Assembly: GCA_025450585.1 (NCBI GenBank)
Contig: JANWHD010000031.1
Span: 1 to 55,541, forward strand
Source of the DNA: Solirubrobacterales bacterium
Lineage (GTDB): Bacteria > Actinomycetota > Thermoleophilia > Solirubrobacterales > 70-9
Reading direction: 5' to 3'
Length of the DNA: 55,541 nucleotides
In this document: positions 13,882 to 21,273 of the stretch, in pieces
Position numbering within the stretch: position 1 is the stretch's first letter
Layout: every line of letters begins with the position of its first letter
The notes under the pieces: model-generated
Told to the model about the DNA's origin: nothing
The model's database searches: none
Seen by the model: the letters and a program-made list of their open reading frames with translations, nothing else
Program-made: the position numbers and the translations under genes

Positions 13882-14675
13882 ACGCTTGGCTGGAGGTCCC
13901 GCGCGGCTGGCTCGACTCCTTCGGGGAGATCGCCCGCTTCGGCTCGCGCATAGCTGGCCTCGTCTACAGCGGCCGCGTCCTGCGCTTCTTCGGCGAGAGC
14001 CTGCGCCAGGCTGGGATCCTGATCCTCGGCTCGGCGATGATCATCTGGGGCCTCGTCTTCATCCTCGGCCTGCAGTGCGGGATCGAGGGCGCCTACCTGC
14101 TGCGCGCCCAGGGCGCCCCCGCCTACGCCGGCGTCTTCTCGGCCTGGTGCGACCTGCGCGAGATCATGCCCTACGCCTTCGGCTACATGCTGGCGGCCAA
14201 GGTCGGGACCGGGATTGTCGCGGAGCTCGGCGCGATGCGGATCTCCGACGAGATCGACGCGCTCGAGGTGATGGGCGTTCCCCCCGTCACCTTCCTCTGC
14301 GCCACCCGCCTGCTCGCCGCCTGGATCGCCTTTCCCTTCATGTACCTGGTCGGGATCGGGATCATGTACTTGGCCAGCTACCTCGCCGTCGTCCAGCAGA
14401 TCGGCGACGTCTCCTCGGGTGGCTACCTGCTGATCTTCTGGATGTTCCAGAACCCGCCGGACCTGATGTTCAGCCTGATCAAGGGCATGTTCATGGCGAC
14501 CGCCATCGTCATGGTCGGCTGCTACTACGGCTACACGGCGTCGGGCGGCCCGGTCGGGGTCGGCACCGCCACCGCGAAGTCGATGGTCCTCAACATCGTC
14601 TTGGTTCACATCATCGGGATGCTGGGCACCCTGGTCTTCTGGGGAGCCAACCCGCGAGCGCCGATAGGAGGCTGA
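13878..14675 (+). CDS. MlaE/YrbE-family ABC permease, second subunit
   Basis: 265 aa from ATG 13878, overlapping the first permease stop by 4 nt. The signature is GAMRISDEIDALEVMGVPPV, with the C-terminal GYTASGGPVGVGTATAKSMV block. It aligns in plan with the first subunit, as expected for a heterodimeric YrbEA/YrbEB pair. The N-terminal amphipathic region SGRVLRFFGESLRQAGIL is typical of the family. No mce gene follows. The operon runs instead into the ATPase and then unrelated-looking genes, so the periplasmic or cell-wall MCE components must be elsewhere or absent. Confidence 0.9.
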   Translation: MNAWLEVPRGWLDSFGEIARFGSRIAGLVYSGRVLRFFGESLRQAGILILGSAMIIWGLVFILGLQCGIEGAYLLRAQGAPAYAGVFSAWCDLREIMPYAFGYMLAAKVGTGIVAELGAMRISDEIDALEVMGVPPVTFLCATRLLAAWIAFPFMYLVGIGIMYLASYLAVVQQIGDVSSGGYLLIFWMFQNPPDLMFSLIKGMFMATAIVMVGCYYGYTASGGPVGVGTATAKSMVLNIVLVHIIGMLGTLVFWGANPRAPIGG

Positions 14676-14682
14676 GCTACTT

Positions 14683-15660
14683 ATGTCCATGGACGATCCA
14701 ACTCGAGCCGACGACGGCGATTTCGAGACCGAAGCCGAGACGACCGCGGAGGTCGCCGAGCCGGTGGCGCCCGCGCCGGAGCACAGCGGCCCCTACGTCA
14801 GCGACGACGGGATGACGATGGGGCGCGACTTCGTCATCCCCGGCGTCGACCCGGCGGAGGCCGATCCCTACCGCTTCCACACCGGCCGCAAGCGCGATCA
14901 CGGAGGCACCGACGCGATCGAGATCATCGACTTGGTCAAGCAGTTCGGCCGCGCCCGCATCCTCAACGGCCTCAACCTCGGCCTGCCCGAGGACCAGGTC
15001 TCGATGGTGCTGGGCCCGTCGGGCACCGGCAAGAGCGTCCTGATCAAGCACATCGTCGGCCTGCTCTATCCCGACTCCGGTGACGTCCTCGTGCACGGGG
15101 AGTCGATCCCGAACATGACCGACGATGAGCTCTTCGAGGTGCGCAAGAAGTTCGGCCTGCTCTTCCAGGACGGCGCCCTCTTCGGCTCGATGAACATCTA
15201 CGACAACACCGCCTTCCCGCTGCGCCAGCACACCGACAAGAGCGAGGAGGAGATCGGCGAGATCTGCAATCGCCGGCTCAAGGAGGTGGGGCTCAGCGAG
15301 GCGGTCTACAAGATGCCGAACGAGCTCTCCGGCGGCATGCGCAAGCGCGCCGGCTTCGCCCGCGCCCTGGTGCTGGAACCGGCGATCGTGATGTTCGACG
15401 AGCCCGACTCGGGCCTCGACCCGGTGCGCACGGCGCTGCTCTGCGAGCTGGTTCGCGAGGTGCACGAGGAGAACGGCGGCTGCTACCTGGTGATCAGCCA
15501 CGACCTCAACACCGCGCGGCGGATCTCCGACTTCATCGCCGTGCTCTGGAACGGCAAGATCGTCGAGTCGGGGCCCAAGGAGGAACTGTTCGACTCCGAA
15601 AACCGCTTCGTGCACCAGTTCCTGAACGCGGACGTGACCGGTCCGCTCTCGATGGACTGA
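14683..15660 (+). CDS. MceG/MlaF-type ABC transporter ATPase
   Basis: 325 aa. Walker A GPSGTGKS is at 111-118, then the Q-loop LLFQDGALFGS, signature LSGGMRKR, Walker B IVMFDEP with D-loop SGLDP, and switch His in VISHDL. The LSGGMRKRAGFARAL form is typical of MlaF/MceG proteins energising YrbE permeases. About 75 N-terminal residues are acidic and disordered-looking, longer than in the proteobacterial enzyme. The ribosome-binding site AGGAGG at 14666-14671 lies in the end of the permease gene. ATG 14689 is an alternative start with slightly worse spacing from it. Confidence 0.93.
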   Translation: MSMDDPTRADDGDFETEAETTAEVAEPVAPAPEHSGPYVSDDGMTMGRDFVIPGVDPAEADPYRFHTGRKRDHGGTDAIEIIDLVKQFGRARILNGLNLGLPEDQVSMVLGPSGTGKSVLIKHIVGLLYPDSGDVLVHGESIPNMTDDELFEVRKKFGLLFQDGALFGSMNIYDNTAFPLRQHTDKSEEEIGEICNRRLKEVGLSEAVYKMPNELSGGMRKRAGFARALVLEPAIVMFDEPDSGLDPVRTALLCELVREVHEENGGCYLVISHDLNTARRISDFIAVLWNGKIVESGPKEELFDSENRFVHQFLNADVTGPLSMD

Positions 15661-15676
15661 GGGGGTCCGGGGAGCG

Positions 15677-16336
15677 GTGAGGGACCGCTACTCGCTCGCG
15701 GTCGGGCTGCTGTTTGCGGCGGTTATCGCGATCGCACTGATGAACACCCTTGGGCACGAAGACGAAGGCACGCTCGGCCTCGACGAGCTCTCTCCCCGCT
15801 GGGCCCTGCCGGAGTTCGCCGTGCCGCGCGCCGCGGGCCCCCTGGAAGGCGACGCCAACGTCGCCCAGGACGATTGCGAGACCTCGCAGGCGCCCTGTCC
15901 CGAGAGCGCTCGCCGGGCTCCGGCCTGCCGCATCCGCACGCCGGGCGCGATCCGCGTCTGCGACCTCTTCGGCCGGCCGCTGGTGCTCTCGTTCTGGTTC
16001 TCCCGAGGCGGCGGGACCTGCGTCGCCCAGCAGGACGTGGTCGACCAGGCATATGCGCGCTACCGTGGCCGTGTGGGCTTCCTCTCGCTGAACGTGCGCG
16101 ACGACCACGACGGCGTCCGCGAGACGATTCGCCAGCGGGGTTGGCGGATGCCGGTCGGCTACGACCGCGATGGGGCCGTCGCCGCCCTCTACCGAGTGGG
16201 GATCTGTCCCACCTTTGCCTTCGCCTACCCGGGCGGGATCCTCCAGGACGCGAGCGTCGGTGAGCTGACGGAGGCCCAGCTCGACACCCGCATCGAGGCA
16301 TTGCTGCGGGCGACCCGCACGGCGGAAGCGGGCTGA
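15677..16336 (+). CDS. Membrane-anchored redoxin-like protein without CxxC
   Basis: 219 aa from GTG 15677. Residues about 6-25 form one N-terminal membrane anchor (SLAVGLLFAAVIAIALMNTL), leaving a thioredoxin-like domain outside. The fold shows as RPLVLSFWFSRGGGTCVAQQ, VGFLSLNVRDDHDGVRETIR, YDRDGAVAALYRVGICPTFA and FAYPGGILQ. Where TlpA/ResA proteins have CxxC, this one has a single Cys (GGGTCVAQ), so a peroxiredoxin-like, scaffold or structural role is more likely than disulfide reduction. A separate cysteine cluster (DDCETSQAPC and ACRIRTPGAIRVC) precedes the domain and may form structural disulfides. It lies 16 nt after the ABC ATPase and 2 nt before a B3/B4-domain gene. Confidence 0.75.
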   Translation: MRDRYSLAVGLLFAAVIAIALMNTLGHEDEGTLGLDELSPRWALPEFAVPRAAGPLEGDANVAQDDCETSQAPCPESARRAPACRIRTPGAIRVCDLFGRPLVLSFWFSRGGGTCVAQQDVVDQAYARYRGRVGFLSLNVRDDHDGVRETIRQRGWRMPVGYDRDGAVAALYRVGICPTFAFAYPGGILQDASVGELTEAQLDTRIEALLRATRTAEAG

Positions 16337-16338
16337 TC

Positions 16339-16959
16339 GTGGAGCAGGGCCGGGTTGCGCCGCACATCGCCGACGAGTTCCCTGGCCTGGGGATCTCCTG
16401 GCTCGAGGTCGAGACCCGTCCCGGGCGCAGCGCGGAGCCCGTTCGCCTCCGGCTGCGCGCCCTCTCCGACCGCTTCTACGGCAGTCACGCGATCCACATG
16501 CGCGAACAGCCGATCCCCTGGGCCTACCGGGTCTTCTTCCGCCAGATCGGGCTCGACCCCGATCGCACCCGTACTCCGGTCGAGCAACTGGCGCTGGACC
16601 GGCTCCACGACGGGGCCTTCGTCTCCCACGGCATGCCCGAGGACGCGCTGACGATCGCGATCGCCGAGACCGGCGTCGCCGTCCGCGCCTTCGATTCCGA
16701 TCGGCTGCGGGGGCGACTCTGCATCCGCGCTTCAGCGCCCGGGGAGGCGCTGCCCGGAAAGCCGGCGCAGCTCGACCAGGGGACGCTGACCGTCGCCGAC
16801 GAGCGAGGGCCCGTCGAGCTGCTCTTCGGCGAGACCGCCGAGTGTGGCGTCGGCCGCGACACGCGACGGATCACGATCGTCGCGGTGCAGGTCAAGGGCG
16901 TGCCCCAGATCGCGGTCGACGAGGCTCTCTGGATCGCCTCCTCCGTAATACAGGGATAA
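16339..16959 (+). CDS. Stand-alone B3/B4 (PheT-like) domain protein
   Basis: 206 aa from GTG 16339. The region DRLHDGAFVSHGMPEDALTI, the following ETGVAVRAFDSDRL, and VADERGPVELLFGETAE plus ITIVAVQVKGVPQIAVDEAL match the B3/B4 domain of the phenylalanyl-tRNA synthetase beta subunit. The domain occurs free-standing in many bacteria. In the synthetase it contributes to editing of mischarged Tyr-tRNA(Phe); the free form's role is not established and could be tRNA proofreading. It lies 2 nt after the redoxin gene in the same operon. No catalytic or anticodon-binding domain is present. Confidence 0.75.
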   Translation: MEQGRVAPHIADEFPGLGISWLEVETRPGRSAEPVRLRLRALSDRFYGSHAIHMREQPIPWAYRVFFRQIGLDPDRTRTPVEQLALDRLHDGAFVSHGMPEDALTIAIAETGVAVRAFDSDRLRGRLCIRASAPGEALPGKPAQLDQGTLTVADERGPVELLFGETAECGVGRDTRRITIVAVQVKGVPQIAVDEALWIASSVIQG

Positions 16960-17001
16960 GGAAAGAGGCAGGTCGGTGATCTACACTCGATCCGGGTCCT
17001 G

Positions 17002-17487
17002 ATGCCGGTTCTACTCGAACGAGACACGCTGAGGACGGGAGGCGACGAGCGCCTCGCCCGCGCTGAGCTGCGCCGCCAGATCGGCCGCCTCGAGCAGGAG
17101 CTGTCCCGGCTCTCGGCCGAGGCGTTCCCCCTCTTTTCCGTCGACACACGGGTCGAGGCTCCTTCGGGCCCTCCGCGGGTGGCCGGCCTCGAGCAGCTGG
17201 AGCGGGTACGCGATGCACTTGCCGTGCGGATCGGCGAGGCGCGACTCGCGCTGCGAGAGCGCGCCGAGCTCGAGACCCGCAACCGCGAGCTGCTGCGGCG
17301 GATGCTGGCCTCGCCGGCCAGCTACAAGTGGGTGCGTGTCTCGCGGGACGACATCGGCGAGCGTGGCTGTGGCCATTGGCACTCCCGTCCCCGCCTCGGC
17401 CCGCTGGGGATGCTGATGGGCTGGTGGAGGGTCAAGGTCTCCTCCGGATGCCCGTTACCCGGGCGGCTTACGGCCGTTGAGCGGTAA
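17002..17487 (+). CDS. Conserved hypothetical coiled-coil protein
   Basis: 161 aa. The N-terminal half (about 15-105) is rich in Arg/Glu/Leu heptads (ELRRQIGRLEQELSRLSAEA and ARLALRERAELETRNRELLR) and should be a coiled coil. The C-terminus is a compact, well-marked block: YKWVRVSRDDIGERGCGHWH, PRLGPLGMLMGWWRVKVSSG, then CP. It has two Cys and two His that could bind a metal. I believe this C-terminal block is conserved in Solirubrobacterales, but no function is known to me. It overlaps the next gene by 11 nt, so the two are co-translated. Confidence 0.7.
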   Translation: MPVLLERDTLRTGGDERLARAELRRQIGRLEQELSRLSAEAFPLFSVDTRVEAPSGPPRVAGLEQLERVRDALAVRIGEARLALRERAELETRNRELLRRMLASPASYKWVRVSRDDIGERGCGHWHSRPRLGPLGMLMGWWRVKVSSGCPLPGRLTAVER

Positions 17488-17899
17488 GGGTCAGAGCGGA
17501 AAGAGCCGAAGGCCGGCCGCGGAGGAGAGGCCCCCGGCGCCGTGGGGGAACTTCCCCCTGGCCGAGCTGGCCGTGCTTGCCGGCATCGTCTCGCTCGTCA
17601 TCGGCGTCGTCGGCGGCAGCCCGACCGCGCTGGGCCTCGGCGTCGCCCTCGCCGGCCTCGGCGGCCTCGAGGTAGCGGCGCGCGAGCACTTCGCCGGCTA
17701 CCGCTCCCACACGACCCTCCTCGCCGGCACCGTCTTCGTCTTCGTCGTCGGCGGCCTCTTCTACCTCGCGGGGCTGATCCTTGCGATCTGCCTCGGGATA
17801 GGCGCGGCGGCGTTCCTCGTCGTCTTCTTCGCCCTGAGGCACGTCTTTCAGCGCGCCTCAGGCGGTCTCTCGTTCAAGGTCGGCCGCCTCGGCGGCTGA
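17477..17899 (+). CDS. Small multi-pass membrane protein
   Basis: 140 aa from TTG 17477, overlapping the coiled-coil gene by 11 nt. A basic N-terminal tail (about 25 aa) is followed by four hydrophobic segments around residues 28-45, 50-63, 78-97 and 100-122, then a basic C-terminus (SFKVGRLGG). No motif of a known family is visible. Translational coupling suggests it works with the preceding coiled-coil protein, possibly anchoring it at the membrane. Confidence 0.7.
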   Translation: MSGKGQSGKSRRPAAEERPPAPWGNFPLAELAVLAGIVSLVIGVVGGSPTALGLGVALAGLGGLEVAAREHFAGYRSHTTLLAGTVFVFVVGGLFYLAGLILAICLGIGAAAFLVVFFALRHVFQRASGGLSFKVGRLGG

Positions 17900-17902
17900 T
17901 GG

Positions 17903-18259
17903 TCAGGCGAAAACGGATTCGCGGGAGGCGAGTTCGGAGGACAACAGGGCCTTCTGGCGGGAGGTTAGGGTCCCCAGGCGCTTGTTCTCGCTGAGCGCGA
18001 GGCCGAGCAGGAACTTGCGGGCGCGGGTGCGGCCCCAGCGGCGCTGGCTGGTCAGCAGCTCGGCAAGGGTCATGCTCTCGGTCTCCCACGGGCACTCGCG
18101 GATCACCTCCGCGGCCTCGACGTCGCCTCGTGCGATCGAGCGCTTCAGCTCCGCCCTGGCAAGTCGCACTCGGTTGGCGCGGGCGAGCGCCTGCATGTGC
18201 TGCGGGGCCTGGATGGCGGAAGCGGTCGTTTGAGCAGGGGCGATCGAAGCAGCGTCCAC
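17903..18259 (-). CDS. Actinobacterial integration host factor (mIHF)-like DNA-binding protein
   Basis: 118 aa from GTG 18259 with a GAGGAG site upstream. Residues 22-115 follow the mIHF plan: an N-terminal helix rich in Arg/Ala (RANRVRLARAELKRSIARGD), the VEAAEVIRECP segment, MTLAELLTSQRRWGRTRARK, and the lysine/arginine-rich H2TH-type end (LSENKRLGTLTSRQKALLSS). The family, known from Mycobacterium and Streptomyces, binds DNA without strong sequence preference and shapes the nucleoid. It is unrelated in sequence to the HU/IHF of proteobacteria. Its 3' end converges on the small membrane protein gene with a 3-nt gap. Relative to known members the N-terminus has an extra 20-residue Ala/Thr/Gln tail. 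Confidence 0.85.
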   Translation of the reverse strand: MDAASIAPAQTTASAIQAPQHMQALARANRVRLARAELKRSIARGDVEAAEVIRECPWETESMTLAELLTSQRRWGRTRARKFLLGLALSENKRLGTLTSRQKALLSSELASRESVFA

Positions 18260-18511
18260 TGGGACTCCTCACATTCGGGGGTTTGACTGGTAACTCGTTG
18301 CGCCGGACCGGAGGGTCCAACCTCGGTGTGGTCGAGTCGAGTTCTCCACCAACTTGCTTCCCTGCCCCGGGATGCAAGCGGCGCGAGGGGCAAGCTATGT
18401 CGTGGGTGGTCGGTGGTCAACCCGTAGTCGCGCGGTGCTTCCCGGCCCGGTCGCTAAGAGCACCTTTTTCGTAGCGAGGCTGACCCGGGGGAGATCCGGG
18501 AGCGGATGAAA
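18260..18511. other. Intergenic region between mIHF-like gene and the alpha-oxoamine synthase
   Basis: About 250 bp. It holds the GAGGAG ribosome-binding site of the mIHF-like gene at its left edge and presumably that gene's promoter. TCGCTA/TAGCGA can pair around a T-rich loop near 18450-18476. No gene recognised. Confidence 0.4.
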
Positions 18512-18531
18512 CTACCCCGAGCGGGGTAGTT
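18510..18531 (-). terminator. Hairpin overlapping the stop codon of the alpha-oxoamine synthase
   Basis: A perfect 10-bp stem (18510-18519 with 18522-18531) with a 2-nt centre. It includes the TAG stop (18512-18514, minus strand). Probably part of the 3' end processing or termination signal; no T tract follows. Confidence 0.45.
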
Positions 18532-19771
18532 CGGGGAAGTCCCCGGCGACCCGGGCGATCGTCGCCAGCGCCTCGTCGAGATGCGCGCGCTCGTGGGTCG
18601 CCATCAGGCTGGTGCGGAGGAGCGCGCCACCGGGTGGCACGGCCGGGTGGATCGCGACGTTGGTGTAGACGCCCGCGTCGAAGAGCGCCTTCCAGAGCAG
18701 CACCGCCTGCCAGTCGTCGCCGACGACGACCGGGACCACCGGCGTGGTCGCGACGGTGCCGTTGGGCAGCGTGCCCGGCTCGATCACCTTCAGGCCCAGG
18801 TCGCGCAGCCCCTCGCGCAGGTAGGAGGCGTTGGCGAGCAGCGCCTCGAAAAGCTGCGGACCGTCGGCACGGATCACGCGCAGGGCCTCGAGCGCCGCGC
18901 CGACCGCCGCCGGCACCGCGGAGGCGCTGAAGACGAAGGAGCGCGAGGAGATCCGCAGGTACTCGACCACGTCGGCCGGGCCGGCGACGAAGCCGCCGCA
19001 GGAGGCGAGGCTCTTGGAGAAGGTGCCCATGCGCAGGTCGACCTCGTCCTCGAGCCCGAAGAGCTCGCAGGCCCCCGCCCCGCGGGCGCCGAGCACCCCG
19101 GCCCCGTGCGCCTCGTCGACCATCAGCCGCGCGCCGTGGCCCTTGCAGAGCTCGACGATCCGCGGTAGGTCGCAGACGTCGCCCTCCATCGAGAAGACGC
19201 CGTCGACGACGACGAGCACGCCGCCACCGTCCTCGGCCGCGCGCTGCAGCATCTTCTCCAGCTTGTCCATGCGGTTGTGGCGGAAGGGGCGCAGCTTGGC
19301 GCCCGAGAGCCGGCAGCCGTCGAGGATCGAGGCGTGGTCGCCGGAGTCGACGATCACGGTGTCGCCGGGCTCGAGCAGCGTCCCGATCGTCCCCAGGTTC
19401 GCCTGGTAGCCGGTCGAGAAGACGATCGCGTCCTCGCTCCCCATCCACTCGGCCAGCTCGCGCTCGAGGTCGACGTGCAGCGGGGTCGTCCCGTTCAGCA
19501 GGCGCGAGCCGGTGACCCCGGTGCCGTAGGTCTCCAGGGCGTCGCGGGCAGCCTGCTTGACCCGCTCGTCGCCGGTCAGCCCCAGGTAGTTGTTGGAGCC
19601 GAGCATGATCGTCTCCCGTCCCTCCATCTCGACCACGGGGCCGGCCTGCGAGGTGAGCAGGCGGAAGTAGGGGAGGAGGTCGTGCTGCTTGGCCGCCTCC
19701 AGCTGCTCGAGGCGGTCGTGGCTGCGCGCCTTCTCGAAGACGTCGACGGGCGCCTTGGCGGTTTCGCTCAT
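18512..19771 (-). CDS. Alpha-oxoamine synthase (serine palmitoyltransferase / KBL / BioF family)
   Basis: 419 aa PLP enzyme that condenses an amino acid with an acyl-CoA and releases CO2. The PLP lysine is Lys253 in GTFSKSLASCGG. Asp219/His222 of DEAHGAG and the Gly-rich segments NYLGLTGDER and GTGVTGSRLLNGT are intact. The substrate cannot be told from motifs alone: 2-amino-3-ketobutyrate ligase, BioF, ALA synthase and serine palmitoyltransferase are close relatives. Arguments for the last are the absence of a threonine dehydrogenase or biotin gene nearby and the divergent gene 25 bp away encoding a large GNAT acyltransferase of the kind paired with SPT in bacterial ceramide synthesis. That assignment is inference. 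The sequence is full length, with an N-terminal extension of about 30 aa. Confidence 0.88.
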   Translation of the reverse strand: MSETAKAPVDVFEKARSHDRLEQLEAAKQHDLLPYFRLLTSQAGPVVEMEGRETIMLGSNNYLGLTGDERVKQAARDALETYGTGVTGSRLLNGTTPLHVDLERELAEWMGSEDAIVFSTGYQANLGTIGTLLEPGDTVIVDSGDHASILDGCRLSGAKLRPFRHNRMDKLEKMLQRAAEDGGGVLVVVDGVFSMEGDVCDLPRIVELCKGHGARLMVDEAHGAGVLGARGAGACELFGLEDEVDLRMGTFSKSLASCGGFVAGPADVVEYLRISSRSFVFSASAVPAAVGAALEALRVIRADGPQLFEALLANASYLREGLRDLGLKVIEPGTLPNGTVATTPVVPVVVGDDWQAVLLWKALFDAGVYTNVAIHPAVPPGGALLRTSLMATHERAHLDEALATIARVAGDFPELPRSG

Positions 19772-19796
19772 GGCCAGAGTGTAGGTTCACGACCCC

Positions 19797-20942
19797 GTGG
19801 GAAACGTGTCGATCCGCCCGGTCCGCACCCGTCGCGAGCTGAAGCGCTTCGTCAAGGTCCCCTTCCGCCTGCACCACGACAACCCGCAGTGGGTGGCGCC
19901 GCTGATCTTCGAGCGCATGCAGTTTCTCGACCGCGGCAAGAACCCGTTCTTCGAGCACGCCGAAGCGGAGTACTGCCTCGCCGAGCGGGACGGCGAGGCG
20001 GTCGGTCGCATCACCGCCCAGGTCGACCGCTGCTGGGACGAGTCCCAGGGCGGCAACGACGCGATGTTCGGCTTCTTCGAGACCGCCGAGGACCCGGAGG
20101 TCGCCGCGGCGCTGCTGGGCGCCGCGACCGAGTGGGCCCGCGGCAAGGGTCGCGGGCGCATGCTCGGTCCGATGGACTTCACCACCAACGACGAGGTCGG
20201 GATCCTGGTCGAGGGCTACGAGCGGCCGCCGATGATCCTCGAGAACTGGCATCCCCCTCACTACCCGGGACTGATCGAGGCAAATGGCTTCGGCAAGGCG
20301 ATGGACCTGCTGATGTGGGAGCTCCGGCTCGGCGACCTCAAGGAGGGCGAGCGCTTCGATCCGGCGATCCACGCCGCCGCCGAGAAAGCGCTGAGCGACG
20401 AAGGGGTGGCGATCCGCAACATCAGCATTCGGAACCTCCCCGACGAGATGCGGGCCTTCAGCGAGGTCTACAACGAGGCCTGGGGGGACAACTGGGGCTT
20501 CGTCCCGGCGACGGATGCCGAGATCGAGTTCCACGCCAAGCTGCTCAAGCAGGTGCTCGACGAGGACTGGGCCTACATCGCGGAAAAGGACGGCGAGCCC
20601 GTCGGCGCCGCCCTGACCCTGCCCGACATAAACCAGGCTCTGGCGAAGCTGAACGGCCGTCTGCTGCCGCTGGGCTGGCTCCGCTTCCTGCTCGCCAAAC
20701 GCAGGATCGACCAGCTGCGGGTCTTCGCCCTCGGCGTCAAGCACGACTACCGCCACACCGGGCTCGCGGCGGGCCTCTACCTGAAGCACCTCGAGACTGC
20801 GCGGAAGCCGGGCACGATCGAAGGCGGCGAGATGGGCTGGATCCTCGAGACCAACGGCCCGATGAACCGCGCCATGGAAGGCATGGGGGGCAAGGTCGTC
20901 AAGAAGTACCGGATCTACGAGAAGGCGCTGGGCGACTCCTAG
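19797..20942 (+). CDS. GNAT-fold acyltransferase (YghO/bacterial ceramide synthase-like)
   Basis: 381 aa from GTG 19797. It has two GNAT-like halves: an N-terminal one with PFRLHHDNPQWVAPLIFERM, LGPMDFTTNDEVGILVEGYE and PPHYPGLIEANGFGKA, and a C-terminal acyl-CoA-binding half with VFALGVKHDYRHTGLAAGLY and EMGWILETNGPMNRAMEGMG. Length and the LGPMDF...GYE block fit the YghO-type family. As I recall, the bacterial ceramide synthase bCerS of Caulobacter belongs to this broad group. Divergent from the alpha-oxoamine synthase with only 25 bp between starts, so the two must share overlapping promoters. If the pair makes ceramide, this enzyme would N-acylate 3-keto-sphinganine. The specific substrate is inference. 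Confidence 0.75.
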   Translation: MGNVSIRPVRTRRELKRFVKVPFRLHHDNPQWVAPLIFERMQFLDRGKNPFFEHAEAEYCLAERDGEAVGRITAQVDRCWDESQGGNDAMFGFFETAEDPEVAAALLGAATEWARGKGRGRMLGPMDFTTNDEVGILVEGYERPPMILENWHPPHYPGLIEANGFGKAMDLLMWELRLGDLKEGERFDPAIHAAAEKALSDEGVAIRNISIRNLPDEMRAFSEVYNEAWGDNWGFVPATDAEIEFHAKLLKQVLDEDWAYIAEKDGEPVGAALTLPDINQALAKLNGRLLPLGWLRFLLAKRRIDQLRVFALGVKHDYRHTGLAAGLYLKHLETARKPGTIEGGEMGWILETNGPMNRAMEGMGGKVVKKYRIYEKALGDS

Positions 20943-21003
20943 TTCTGCGCAAGGTGCGGGTTGCCTTCAGTCGGTCGCCGCGGCCATCGCTAAGGTCGAA
21001 CCG

Positions 21004-21273
21004 GTGAGCAATATGGAGCTGGAGCCGATCCCGGTTCGCGTCCTTCCCCATGAGACGTCCAACTCGCTGGCCGTGCGCAGCGAGGCGAAGACCGCGGCGA
21101 TAGCCGCTGCCGGTGGCGTCCTCGCCGGCGCCGCCACCGTCGCGGCCGTGCGCGCCGTCGGCGCCGTCGCGAGCCGCAAGCGGACCTCGCGCCGCCCCTC
21201 GCGCCGCGAGCGCCCCGCCAACGTTCTCGCCAGCCGCTCCTTCCTGGTGGACGTCCACCTGCTGGGGCGGTGA
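21004..21273 (+). CDS. Small basic hypothetical protein
   Basis: 89 aa from GTG 21004. An Ala/Gly-rich hydrophobic stretch at about 30-55 (AAIAAAGGVLAGAATVAAVR) could be a membrane segment. It is followed by an Arg-rich region (RKRTSRRPSRRERP) and a hydrophobic end (SFLVDVHLLGR). It overlaps the downstream glycosylase gene by GTGA. I do not recognise a family; a membrane-associated basic peptide is a reasonable description. Confidence 0.6.
   Translation: MSNMELEPIPVRVLPHETSNSLAVRSEAKTAAIAAAGGVLAGAATVAAVRAVGAVASRKRTSRRPSRRERPANVLASRSFLVDVHLLGR

Noticed and set aside
18512..19771. Assigning the alpha-oxoamine synthase simply as threonine-pathway KBL
   Set aside because: No threonine dehydrogenase is adjacent and the divergent acyltransferase fits SPT better, but motifs cannot exclude KBL; kept as family-level call.
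18417..20789. Long minus-strand open frame (about 790 codons)
   Set aside because: It covers the alpha-oxoamine synthase in another frame and the divergent GNAT gene antisense; no family resemblance.
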